Shown piece by piece: positions 1 through 7,120 of a stretch of 64,000 nt of DNA. This DNA comes from Paenibacillus sp. NFR01. GTDB taxonomy: Bacteria; Bacillota; Bacilli; Paenibacillales; Paenibacillaceae. A program made the position numbers and the translations under genes. The stretch spans positions 62,001 through 126,000 of the forward strand of contig NZ_FOIK01000001.1 in NCBI RefSeq assembly GCF_900111565.1. Direction: 5' to 3'. Each line of letters begins with the position of its first letter. Within the stretch, counting starts at the first letter, position 1. The notes beneath the pieces were generated by a model. The model was not told where the DNA came from and searched no databases. It worked only from the letters and a program-made list of their open reading frames with translations.

Positions 1-417
1 ATAGCCGGCGATCCGGTCGGCCGTGGCCGACATGCTCTCCACCATATCGCGGTTGGACATGGAGAAGCGGACATTGTTTTTGAAAAAATCGCAGTGAGCC
101 AGCACATGCGCCACGATCAGCTTGTTTTGGACCAGGGAGTTGCCGTCCAGCAGGAAGGCGTAGCAGGGATTGGAGTTGATGACGAGCTCATAAATTTTGC
201 TCAGGCCAAAATCGTATTGCGATTTCATTTTGTGAAAATTTTTGCCGAAGCTCCAGTGGCCGAACCGGGTCGGCATTCCGTAGGCGCCAAACGTATAGAT
301 AATATCGGCAGGACAAATTTCGTAGCGCATCGGGTAAAAATCCAGCCCGAATCCAGTAGCGATCTCCGTAATCTCGGCAATCGATTTTTCCAGCGCCTTA
401 ATCTCATCACCGGACAT
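1..417 (-). CDS. spoVR: SpoVR family stage V sporulation protein, 5' part only
   Basis: The gene runs off the left edge, so only the first 139 residues are visible. The translation contains the very conserved SpoVR segments [20 protein letters not shown], then HWSFGK and [20 protein letters not shown], then [13 protein letters not shown]. This identifies the family clearly. In Bacillus, SpoVR is made in the mother cell and is needed for normal spore cortex; its biochemical activity is unsettled. The ATG at 417-415 follows a GGGGAG ribosome binding site. SpoVR, the kinase PrkA and YhbH often act or cluster together. Here YhbH lies 33 kb away on the same strand and PrkA is not in the window. 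Confidence 0.93.
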   Translation of the reverse strand, partial: MSGDEIKALEKSIAEITEIATGFGLDFYPMRYEICPADIIYTFGAYGMPTRFGHWSFGKNFHKMKSQYDFGLSKIYELVINSNPCYAFLLDGNSLVQNKLIVAHVLAHCDFFKNNVRFSMSNRDMVESMSATADRIAGY

Positions 418-535
418 GCCCACATCTCCCCTTCCATTCGATTCGCTAAAAAATCGGCGTCTGCTAGAGCTTATTCCGCGGATTTTGCGGATGTTCCGCG
501 CCGATCGTCCGGGTGTTGTTCTTTATTATGTATAT

Positions 536-563
536 GGGGCGGGGGAGGGGAGTATGATGGGGG
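536..563 (+). other. Potential G-quadruplex
   Basis: Four runs of four or five G are separated by C, A and an 8-nt loop (536-539, 541-545, 547-550, 559-563). The pattern fits a G-quadruplex-forming sequence. It lies about 120 bp upstream of spoVR on the opposite strand. Any role is unknown. Confidence 0.4.
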
Positions 564-698
564 TTCGTTGGATGCGATGCTTGCATAGGCGGGGAGTAAG
601 ATGGAATGGACTGAACATTGCTATGGAGCATAGCGCTGAAGGGCACAATGAAATGAACGAAAGCGGGAACGGGGCCTGAGCCTAAGAGTTTGGAGAAG

Positions 699-720
699 AA
701 CGGACCTGAGCGCCGTTATT
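699..720 (+). repeat. Copy of interspersed repeat (CGGACCTGAGCGCC core)
   Basis: This 22-bp phrase is nearly identical to the one at 749-770, with one difference near its 3' end. A more decayed relative precedes it at about 669-685. The same core appears inverted at 864-882. Confidence 0.75.
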
Positions 721-745
721 TTGGTGAAAAATGCAATGTTGAGCT

Positions 746-882
746 GCTAACGGACCTGAGCGCCGCTATTATCACCAAATGGGCTTATTTCATGCCGTTT
801 GGAGCGCAATAACGCCTCTGGTGTCCGTTGTTTCGGGAAATGGGTGTATTTCCCGTATATAAGGGCGCTCAGGTCCGTTAGC
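746..882. repeat. 137-bp element with 19-bp terminal inverted repeats
   Basis: Positions 746-764 read GCTAACGGACCTGAGCGCC and positions 864-882 are the exact reverse complement. The 99-bp interior has no open frame of note. The structure resembles a small non-autonomous mobile element or an intergenic repeat (MITE or REP-like). No target-site duplication is evident. Confidence 0.7.
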
Positions 883-1128
883 ACAGGGGCCGCGCTTGTG
901 TCAGTGCTTCACCACCTGACTCTCACCACCCAGCCCTACCGTCCATCATTCTACCGCCTCTTTTCCGACACTCACCGCCAGTGTCTCACGCTCAAGGGTT
1001 TCACCGCCCAGCCCCACCAATCAATGTCCCGACGCTCCGCCCACCCTCCAGCCTTCCCCCGTCAATTGTTCCAACGCTCACCTCCAGACCCCACCGGGTT
1101 CCGGGTCTTGATGATTGAAGGCTAAACT

Positions 1129-1145
1129 AACCTGAGCGCCGTTTG
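1129..1145 (+). repeat. Degenerate copy of interspersed repeat
   Basis: The phrase TAACCTGAGCGCCGTTT repeats the core seen at 699, 749 and 864 but lacks the CGG before ACCTGAG. It ends just before the promoter region of the DUF2975 gene. Confidence 0.55.
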
Positions 1146-1242
1146 GAGAAAAACGCGTTATTGTTCCATCCCCACCATTGCCTCCCCCAGACGTATCCTT
1201 AAAAGCAACGCCTTAAATGCCTCCCCACACCACATTTCAACA

Positions 1243-1269
1243 ATTATTTATTGATTTACAATAAATAAT
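1243..1269. promoter_or_regulatory. Perfect 11-bp palindrome, candidate operator
   Basis: ATTATTTATTG at 1243-1253 is repeated in inverted form at 1259-1269 with a 5-bp spacer. It overlaps a weak promoter (TTGATT at 1251-1256, 17 bp, TACTCT at 1274-1279). It lies 42 bp before the DUF2975 gene. A site of this kind could be bound by the XRE protein encoded second in the pair, which would make the unit autoregulated; that is inference. Confidence 0.5.
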
Positions 1270-1310
1270 ATGCTACTCTCAGAACATAATCCGGATAGGG
1301 AGGACTTGTA

Positions 1311-1787
1311 ATGGAACGGGGAACGACACTGTTTTTAAGGCTGACGGTGATCATTATTGGCGCGGCGGTGCTGGCGCTGTGCATTTTCGGGCTGCCGATG
1401 ATCGGGAGGGAAATGGCGGATCATTATCCGGACTGGTGGCTGAATACCCTCATTGCCGGGATGTATGTATCGGCGGTTCCGTTTTATATTGCGCTTTATC
1501 AAGCGCTGCGGCTACTGCGGTACATTGACAAGCAGATGGCTTTTTCGGACGCGGCCGTAAAGGCCTTGAAGATCATTAAATGGTGCGCGGCCGCGATTTG
1601 CCTGCTGTACGCCGCGGAGAGTCCGGTGCTTTATTGGATGGCCGACAAAGATGACGCGCCGGGAATTCTGGCGATCGGGCTGGTCATTATTTTCGCGTCG
1701 CTGGTCATTGCGGTGTTCGCCGCCGTACTCCAGAAGCTGTTGAAGAACGCGATCGATATCAAAGCGGAAAACGACTTAACGGTCTGA
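1311..1787 (+). CDS. DUF2975 family membrane protein
   Basis: A 158-residue integral membrane protein with about four hydrophobic segments, near residues 8-28, 45-65, 85-108 and 118-142. The conserved spacing and the cytosolic KQMAFSDAAVKALKIIKW-like stretch between the second and third segments fit DUF2975. Members of this family are usually encoded next to a small XRE/YozG-type regulator, as here. The function is unknown. The ATG follows AGGGAGGA with 6 bp spacing. The stop is 10 bp before the regulator start, so the two genes form a transcription unit. Confidence 0.8.
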   Translation: MERGTTLFLRLTVIIIGAAVLALCIFGLPMIGREMADHYPDWWLNTLIAGMYVSAVPFYIALYQALRLLRYIDKQMAFSDAAVKALKIIKWCAAAICLLYAAESPVLYWMADKDDAPGILAIGLVIIFASLVIAVFAAVLQKLLKNAIDIKAENDLTV

Positions 1788-1797
1788 GGTGAAGACA

Positions 1798-2010
1798 ATG
1801 GCGATAATCATAAATATTGACGTCATGCTGGCGAAACGGAAAATGAGCGTAACAGAGCTGTCGGAGCGGGTGGGCATTACGATGGCGAACCTGTCGATTC
1901 TCAAGAACGGCAAGGCGAAAGCGGTCCGGTTATCGACGCTGGAAGCCATTTGCAAGGCGCTGGACTGCCAGCCCGGAGACCTCCTGGAATATCGGAGCGA
2001 CGATAACTGA
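1798..2010 (+). CDS. Small XRE/Cro-type HTH regulator (YozG-like)
   Basis: A 70-residue protein that is almost entirely one helix-turn-helix domain. The segment from MSVTELSERVGI through NLSILKNGKAKAV holds the two HTH helices, and CQPGDLLEY closes the domain. It resembles the YozG/DUF2975-partner regulators. I chose ATG 1798 because GAGGTG lies 6 bp upstream; the in-frame GTG at 1789 is part of that ribosome binding site. It probably controls its own operon through the palindrome at 1243-1269 (inference). Confidence 0.85.
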   Translation: MAIIINIDVMLAKRKMSVTELSERVGITMANLSILKNGKAKAVRLSTLEAICKALDCQPGDLLEYRSDDN

Positions 2011-2030
2011 CGATAACGAATATGCAAGAT

Positions 2031-2070
2031 GCCGCGGTTCTCCGGTCGGGAGAGGATCGCGGCTTTTTTT
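2031..2070 (+). terminator. Intrinsic terminator after the XRE gene
   Basis: GCCGCG at 2031 pairs with CGCGGC ending at 2063, with further imperfect pairing inside, and is followed by seven T. Confidence 0.7.
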
Positions 2071-2112
2071 GGCGGAATTCCCGCAACGTACCCGGTTAGA
2101 CCTGATGCTGAT

Positions 2113-2136
2113 CCCCCGCCTCGCGGGGGTATTTTT
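2113..2136 (+). terminator. Second intrinsic terminator
   Basis: CCCCCGC at 2113-2119, loop CTC and GCGGGGG at 2123-2129 form a perfect 7-bp GC stem followed by TATTTTT. It insulates the downstream cluster from the XRE operon. Confidence 0.75.
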
Positions 2137-2213
2137 GGGTTTGAGCCGGCATCCGGCACGGTCCATCGTTTGAAGCACATGCGTTTTTCATCGAACGGGC
2201 TCCGGAAATCGGT

Positions 2214-2219
2214 TATAAT
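2214..2219 (+). promoter_or_regulatory. Probable -10 box for the DUF4362-TCS cluster
   Basis: A perfect TATAAT lies 48 bp before the next start. The hexamer 17 bp upstream (TCGAAC) is a poor -35 box, so activity may need an activator. Confidence 0.45.
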
Positions 2220-2267
2220 TGGAAAGAAGTTTCGGAATAAACTCCACATGCGGGCAGGTGAAACGAA

Positions 2268-3350
2268 ATGCGCAGGGGACGCAAATGGTGGCTCGCCGCA
2301 GGCATCGGCCTCATTGTTCTGGCCGCCGCCGCGGGGATCAAGTATTTCTTTTTCCCGGATTATGAACCGTTTACGGTCATAGAACAGAGGGAGCTCTCCA
2401 GTCCGAAATACGGGACATATGTGTATAGGGGGATAGCAGATCAGGGCGAATATGACGGCAAGTTCAAACGCCGGGGTATTGGAGAAACGCAAAACGGCGA
2501 CATCATCTATGAACTTAAGAACGATCCCGGGCACAACCGGCTGATTCTTATCTATAATACGGAAATGCCATGGTGGGAGCTGTATGAACGGCAGGACATT
2601 ATGTCAGGCCAAACGGACTCCAAGCTTGATCATACCATTGACGAGGAGAACGACGTGATCCTCCGGCTGGATACAGCCCGGAATCTGGGGCGGCTGGATG
2701 ATTTCATGGATAAAAAGCTCGGCCGACTGAAGGTGGTACATTACAGCATTGAGGGAGATCCCATTTTCGATATGCTGCAATATGCCGCGGGCCGTATCAA
2801 AGTGACCATCGACAATACGTTGGATCGTTTCGGTACGCCTAAAGTCCGGTCTTTTACTTGCACCCAACTGGAGCGGCAGGAGTCGGACACGAAGCAGATT
2901 TACATGCTGACCGGCTGCACAGGCATTGAGGCGGAGCAGGTTCAGCTCGTCCGGGTGGATTATGAACTGAGTGCCCAGGATCGCTTCTCATTTGTGCTGA
3001 AGTACGGCAAGAAGCTCAAGAATGAGATCAATACCCGGGACATGACGCTGGTGATGGATCACGGAGCGTCGATGACCGAAGTATCCGATTTTCAGCTGTC
3101 CCCGCAGGACATGCAGCAGATTTACCGCAAGCTGGTATTGGCCAACTATCTGGAGACCAAAACGCTGACGGACCGCTGCAGTAGCTCTTCCGGGGAAAAG
3201 TATGCGCTCGAGGTTACGATCAACGGCGCCGTAAGGAATTACGCCTGGGGCGGCTGCGACAAGGGCCTGGACGGGCAGCAAATGACCGAAATTGCACAAT
3301 TGATAATCGATACAGTACGGAACAACGAAGCATACAAGCCGATTTTTTAG
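2268..3350 (+). CDS. Membrane-anchored DUF4362-like protein
   Basis: A 360-residue protein. Residues 6-28 form one hydrophobic helix after a basic start, with no lipobox, so the rest is probably held outside the membrane. Residues about 145-215 contain the pattern LKVVHYSIEGDPIF, then a TIDNTLDRFG-like stretch, then LTGCTG. This matches DUF4362 as found in small Bacillus lipoproteins. The C-terminal 90 residues (from about FQLSPQDMQQIYRKL to the end) resemble another domain common in Bacillus surface proteins. The function is unknown. Only 12 bp separate it from the response regulator gene, so it may be an accessory sensor of that system (inference). Confidence 0.6.
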   Translation: MRRGRKWWLAAGIGLIVLAAAAGIKYFFFPDYEPFTVIEQRELSSPKYGTYVYRGIADQGEYDGKFKRRGIGETQNGDIIYELKNDPGHNRLILIYNTEMPWWELYERQDIMSGQTDSKLDHTIDEENDVILRLDTARNLGRLDDFMDKKLGRLKVVHYSIEGDPIFDMLQYAAGRIKVTIDNTLDRFGTPKVRSFTCTQLERQESDTKQIYMLTGCTGIEAEQVQLVRVDYELSAQDRFSFVLKYGKKLKNEINTRDMTLVMDHGASMTEVSDFQLSPQDMQQIYRKLVLANYLETKTLTDRCSSSSGEKYALEVTINGAVRNYAWGGCDKGLDGQQMTEIAQLIIDTVRNNEAYKPIF

Positions 3351-3362
3351 GGGGAACCGGGG

Positions 3363-4103
3363 ATGACGCAGCGCCTGCTGTTGATTGAAGACGACAAGGA
3401 TATCAGCCAAATGGTCCGTTCCTATCTGGAGCGCGAGGGATACGAGCTGGATACGGCATTTGACGGCGAGGAGGCGGCGCGATTAATCGCAGGGCCGGAT
3501 GTTTATGCATTGGTACTGCTGGATTTGATGCTGCCGAAAAAAAACGGAACCGAGCTGCTCCAGCTCATTCGCGCGAAAAGCCTCGTTCCCGTCCTCATCA
3601 TGTCCGCCAAAGACAGCGATGTGGACAAAGCGCTCGGTCTGGGGTTCGGCGCGGACGACTATATTACGAAGCCGTTCTCGATGATTGAGCTGGCGGCACG
3701 GGTGAAGGCGGCGATCCGCCGGGCGGGGTATGCGGCCGTTCCTGCCGGGGCGGCGGAACCGGCTACGGAGAATGGCGTAAACGGGCAAAATTCGCTGATC
3801 CGCCTGCGCGGCCTGACTGTTGATCTGGGTAATTACACGGCGATCAAGCAGGGGGAGGAACTGAAGCTGACGGCCAAAGAGTTCCAGATTCTTAAGCTGT
3901 TTGCCGCCCATCCCGGCCGGGTGTATACGAAAGCGCAGATTTACAGCCAGGTCTGGGAAGACGAATATTACGGCGACGAGAATGTAATCAACGTCCACAT
4001 GCGGCGGCTGCGCGAGAAGATCGAAGACGATCCGTCGCGGCCCGAATACATCAAAACGCTGTGGGGCATCGGCTACAAGCTCGGGGATGTGCTGCCGTCA
4101 TGA
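3363..4103 (+). CDS. OmpR-family response regulator
   Basis: Residues 1-120 form a receiver domain with the acidic pair D10-D11, phosphoacceptor D54 in LLDLMLP, S81 and K103 in TKPF. Residues about 145-240 form a winged-helix DNA-binding domain ending in IKTLWGIGYKLG. The regulator, its kinase and the ABC transporter resemble the Bacillus YcbLM-YcbNO and bacitracin-type modules, in which phosphorylated regulator turns on the transporter. The ATG follows GGGGGAACCGGGG. The gene overlaps the kinase gene by an ATGA. Confidence 0.92.
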   Translation: MTQRLLLIEDDKDISQMVRSYLEREGYELDTAFDGEEAARLIAGPDVYALVLLDLMLPKKNGTELLQLIRAKSLVPVLIMSAKDSDVDKALGLGFGADDYITKPFSMIELAARVKAAIRRAGYAAVPAGAAEPATENGVNGQNSLIRLRGLTVDLGNYTAIKQGEELKLTAKEFQILKLFAAHPGRVYTKAQIYSQVWEDEYYGDENVINVHMRRLREKIEDDPSRPEYIKTLWGIGYKLGDVLPS

Positions 4104-5035
4104 CCGAGTTTTATATCCTGCCGATTGTGCTCCTTGTGCTGGTCATCGTATGGCAGCAGCTCAGGCTTCGCGGCCGCGCCAAGCAATTGGCTTACGTACA
4201 TACCAAGCTGGAAGAGATTATCGGCCGGCAGTCCCATGAGCGGTTGCTGCTGTTCAGCGACGATCCGGAACTGCAGAAGCTGCTGATTGCCGTCAACCTG
4301 CTGCTCGACACGAATCATAAAGGAACGGTAGAGCGGAACCGGCTGGAGCGATCGCTGCGCTCCATGCTGGCGAATATTTCCCACGACCTGAAGACCCCGC
4401 TGACCGTGATCCTGGGTTATATTGAAACGCTGCTGGAGTCAGGAGAGCTGCCTGAAGCGGACAAGCAGGCGATGCTCCGAACGATCCAGGGCAAAGCGCA
4501 GGAAGTCACCCTGCAGATCAATCGCTTTTTCGATCTCGCGAAGCTGGAATCGGGCGATAAAGAGATTCCGCTGACGCGCGTGGAAGCGGGGGAAGTCTGC
4601 CGGCGTAACATTTTGGATTTTTATGACCTGATCGGCGGCAAAGGCTTTGACGTGCAGATTGACATTCCCGACGAGCCGCTGTACATCATGGGAAACGCCG
4701 AGGCGCTCGGCCGGATTCTATCCAACCTGTTATCCAATGCGATTGCCTACGGCGATGGGGGCGGCGTGCTTGGGCTAAGGCTTGCGGCAAATGATGAGAA
4801 GGTCGAAATCGAGGTCTGGGACAAAGGCAAAGGCATTCCCGAAAGCCAGCAGGCCAAAGTGTTCGAGCGTTTATACACCCTGGAGGATTCCCGTAACCGG
4901 GTCTATCAGGGCAGCGGACTCGGGCTTGCCATCGTCAAGAAGCTGACGGAAGCGATGAACGGCAGCATCTCCCTGAAAAGCCAAGCATATTCCCGCACGT
5001 CTTTTACATTGAGCTTCCGCCGGCTCCATTATTGA
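4100..5035 (+). CDS. Sensor histidine kinase with minimal sensor region
   Basis: A 311-residue kinase. A single membrane helix spans about residues 6-22, a coiled linker follows, and the DHp helix carries the phospho-acceptor H95 in ANISHDLKTPLT. The ATP-binding domain has LSNLLSNAIAYG (N box), WDKGKGIP (G1) and GSGLGLAIVKKL (G2). There is no second membrane helix and no extracellular domain, so the signal must come from a partner such as the DUF4362-like protein or the ABC transporter (inference). I chose ATG 4100, which overlaps the regulator's TGA; the upstream in-frame start at 4061 lies inside the regulator gene. Confidence 0.9.
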   Translation: MTEFYILPIVLLVLVIVWQQLRLRGRAKQLAYVHTKLEEIIGRQSHERLLLFSDDPELQKLLIAVNLLLDTNHKGTVERNRLERSLRSMLANISHDLKTPLTVILGYIETLLESGELPEADKQAMLRTIQGKAQEVTLQINRFFDLAKLESGDKEIPLTRVEAGEVCRRNILDFYDLIGGKGFDVQIDIPDEPLYIMGNAEALGRILSNLLSNAIAYGDGGGVLGLRLAANDEKVEIEVWDKGKGIPESQQAKVFERLYTLEDSRNRVYQGSGLGLAIVKKLTEAMNGSISLKSQAYSRTSFTLSFRRLHY

Positions 5036-5050
5036 CAGCTTAAGATTTTC

Positions 5051-5093
5051 GTAAGAATCGGGTAAGAAAAAAGAAAATTCCGCTGTGTACAAT
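5051..5093 (+). promoter_or_regulatory. Direct repeat plus -10 box, candidate response-regulator promoter
   Basis: GTAAGAA occurs at 5051-5057 and 5062-5068, 11 bp apart start to start, the usual phasing of OmpR-type binding sites. TACAAT at 5088-5093 is a good -10 box, while the -35 position (about 5065-5070) is poor. This is the typical layout of an activator-dependent promoter. It would drive the ABC genes. Confidence 0.5.
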
Positions 5094-5141
5094 AAAACCA
5101 TAAGAGTTGAACAATGGATTCTCAGAAAGCGAGAAGAGCAA

Positions 5142-5261
5142 GGTGAAGTTTGGAACTGTAGGAGCGACAGCGATCGCCTTTGTCTACGGATTTCTACAAC
5201 AATGATGAGCATGATTCAAGAAATTTGTAGACAACAGCGACCGAAAGTCCAAACATTCACC
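5142..5261. repeat. 120-bp imperfect inverted-repeat element
   Basis: The left arm begins GGTGAAGTTTGGA and the right arm ends TCCAAACATTCACC. The inner arms TTGTCTACGGATTTCT (5180-5195) and AGAAATTTGTAGACAA (5219-5234) pair with two mismatches. The whole stretch can fold into one long imperfect hairpin. It looks like a dispersed intergenic repeat; no other copy is in this window. Confidence 0.6.
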
Positions 5262-5336
5262 GCAGCGACAACAGAGCGTTATGGAAAACACTAGTTCAAC
5301 GAATATAGGTGAGCAAAACAAAAGGAGCTGGCGGAA

Positions 5337-6254
5337 ATGGCGAATATTATCCAGACCTGGAACCTGACGAAGGTCTACCAGGACAAGGAAGTCGTGCGGG
5401 ATGTCAACATGAAGGTACGGCAAGGCGAAATTTACGGTTTCCTCGGACCGAACGGTGCGGGCAAAACGACGGTGATGAAGATGATGACCAATCTCGTGAA
5501 GCCGACGGCAGGTGAAATCGAGTTCTTCGGCGAAAAGATCACGCCTACCTCGTATGAGCTGCTGAAGCGCATGGGCTGCATCATCGAATACCCGGTCTTC
5601 TACGACCGGCTTACTGCGAAAGAAAACCTGGAGCTGCACGGCGAATACATGGGGTACTATAATCCGAAAGCGATAAGTGAAGCGCTGGAACTGGTCAAGC
5701 TGACCGGTGTGGATAAAAAGCCGGTGAAGCAGTTCTCCCTGGGCATGAAGCAGCGGCTGGGCATTGCCCGTGCAGTGATGACCAAACCGGAGCTGCTGAT
5801 CCTGGACGAACCGATCAACGGTCTGGACCCTCTCGGCATCAAGGAGCTGCGCGACGTGTTTCGCATGCTTAGCCGTGAATACGGCATTACGCTGCTGATC
5901 TCCAGCCACATCCTCAGCGAAATCGAACAGATCGCCGATACGGTCGGCGTCATCAAAAACGGAATTCTGCTGGAGGAAGTCGCCATGGATACCATCCGCG
6001 GCAGAGAAATGGAGTACATCGAGCTGGTAACGGCGGAGAGCGGCAGGGCGGCGCTGGTACTGGATCAAGTGCTGGGGCTGCGCAATTTCAAGGTGCTGGA
6101 TGCCCGGACGATCCGGATATACGACAGCGTCAAGCCGCTGGAATTGAACAAGGCGCTGGCGGACGCAAATGTGGAGCTGGAAAGCCTGAACAAGAAAAAT
6201 CATTCGCTGGAAGACTATTTTGTGGAACTGATTGGGGGTGGCGTCGTTGCTTAA
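5337..6254 (+). CDS. ABC transporter ATP-binding protein (BcrA-like)
   Basis: A 305-residue ATPase with Walker A GPNGAGKTT (37-45), the signature FSLGMKQRLGIARA near residue 133, Walker B LLILDEPINGLDP near 153, and a switch histidine in ISSHILSEIE. The C-terminal 80 residues are the extension usual in BcrA/CcmA-like exporters. It pairs with the permease encoded next to export or detach an unknown substrate, probably a membrane-active antibiotic or peptide (inference from family and kinase context). The ATG has AAGGAG 9 bp upstream. The end overlaps the permease start. Confidence 0.92.
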   Translation: MANIIQTWNLTKVYQDKEVVRDVNMKVRQGEIYGFLGPNGAGKTTVMKMMTNLVKPTAGEIEFFGEKITPTSYELLKRMGCIIEYPVFYDRLTAKENLELHGEYMGYYNPKAISEALELVKLTGVDKKPVKQFSLGMKQRLGIARAVMTKPELLILDEPINGLDPLGIKELRDVFRMLSREYGITLLISSHILSEIEQIADTVGVIKNGILLEEVAMDTIRGREMEYIELVTAESGRAALVLDQVLGLRNFKVLDARTIRIYDSVKPLELNKALADANVELESLNKKNHSLEDYFVELIGGGVVA

Positions 6255-6933
6255 GCTGATCTCGCTGGAAATGCGTAAAATGAAAACGAAGCTGTTTAGA
6301 GGCGCGCTGCTTGCCGGTGCGATCATCCTGGCATTTATGATTTTGGTCACTTTCACCGATTCGGGGGACGGCGAATTTAACACCTACGCGGACGTGATTG
6401 GAGCGGTCTTTACTTTTTCAAAGGGAACCTTCCTGATCTTTGCTGCTGTACTGCTGGGTAAAATCGTCATCGGCGAATACAAAAACAACACGATTTCCGT
6501 TCTGTTCATGTACCCGATCCCGCGCAAAAAGCTGATGACCGCCAAGCTGCTCATCGTGTGCATGTTTACATTTACAGCCGTCTTTGTCTCCGATGTGGTG
6601 ATTAGCGCGATCCTGATCGGCATCGATTACTTCTTCAAGGATGTGATCCAGGGCGAACTGACCTTTAAATTCATTTCGGAAAAGCTGCTCTGGGGCTTCA
6701 ACGATTCCGTCTATGCAGCGGGCATCGGCTTGATTCCGATCTACTTCGGAATGCGGAAAAAATCCGTATCCACGACGATTGTGTCCGCCATCATCATGAC
6801 CAGCCTGCTCTCTTCCGGATTCGGCGATTTCCGTTTGGGCAGTCAGGCGGCCGTCTCGATCGGATTGGCGCTGGTGGGTGTAGCGATTGCATACCTGACG
6901 ATCCGCAACATCGAATACAAGGATATTGCTTAG
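6247..6933 (+). CDS. ABC-2 type permease
   Basis: A 228-residue membrane protein with six hydrophobic segments, starting LLKLISLEMRKMKTKLFRG as in YcbO/BcrB-like permeases. I propose TTG 6247 as start because GGGGGTGG lies 6-7 bp upstream. The start overlaps the ATPase stop, which implies translational coupling. GTG 6238 and TTG 6232 are in-frame alternatives inside that ribosome binding site. It forms the membrane channel for the preceding ATPase. Confidence 0.82.
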   Translation: MLKLISLEMRKMKTKLFRGALLAGAIILAFMILVTFTDSGDGEFNTYADVIGAVFTFSKGTFLIFAAVLLGKIVIGEYKNNTISVLFMYPIPRKKLMTAKLLIVCMFTFTAVFVSDVVISAILIGIDYFFKDVIQGELTFKFISEKLLWGFNDSVYAAGIGLIPIYFGMRKKSVSTTIVSAIIMTSLLSSGFGDFRLGSQAAVSIGLALVGVAIAYLTIRNIEYKDIA

Positions 6934-6952
6934 TCCAATATACAGGTTTAGC

Positions 6953-6996
6953 AAAGCGCTGCTTCAGCCGTTTTCCGGCATGGGGCGGCGCTTTTT
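6953..6996 (+). terminator. Intrinsic terminator of the ABC operon
   Basis: AAAGCGCTGC pairs with GCGGCGCTTT (one G-T pair) around a 22-nt loop, followed by a T run. Confidence 0.65.
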
Positions 6997-7054
6997 GTGT
7001 GCTGTAAAATCGTGGCGAAGTTTATGTTTTTGTGGCGACCGCTGAAAGGTTTTT

Positions 7055-7063
7055 TGCTATAAT
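7055..7063 (+). promoter_or_regulatory. Extended -10 promoter
   Basis: TGCTATAAT is a perfect extended -10 element located 58 bp before the PAS kinase start. No good -35 box is visible, which such promoters do not need. Confidence 0.55.
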
Positions 7064-7120
7064 ATCAGAAAGCAATATTTTCGAGTTTGCAGACGGTTTG
7101 AAGCCGAGTGGAGGTGGGTT

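Larger units (their letters stand above)
418..1310. other. Gene-free stretch with repeats
   Basis: No convincing gene is present. The open frame at 799-1125 crosses repeat copies and has no ribosome binding site. The stretch holds a G-rich run at 536-563, copies of a short repeat with the core CGGACCTGAGCGCC, and a C-rich part from about 895 to 1110. In the C-rich part a 17-bp phrase recurs at 924-940 and 1002-1018 with two differences. The promoter and operator of the next gene sit at the right end. Confidence 0.7.
5036..5336. other. Intergenic region before the ABC transporter
   Basis: This 301-bp stretch has no gene. It holds a candidate regulator-binding direct repeat and promoter (5051-5093) and a 120-bp imperfect hairpin repeat (5142-5261). 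Confidence 0.7.

Noticed and set aside
799..1125. Plus-strand open frame of 108 codons in the left intergenic region
   Set aside because: It crosses a repeat copy and a C-rich low-complexity tract, has no ribosome binding site, and its translation looks random.
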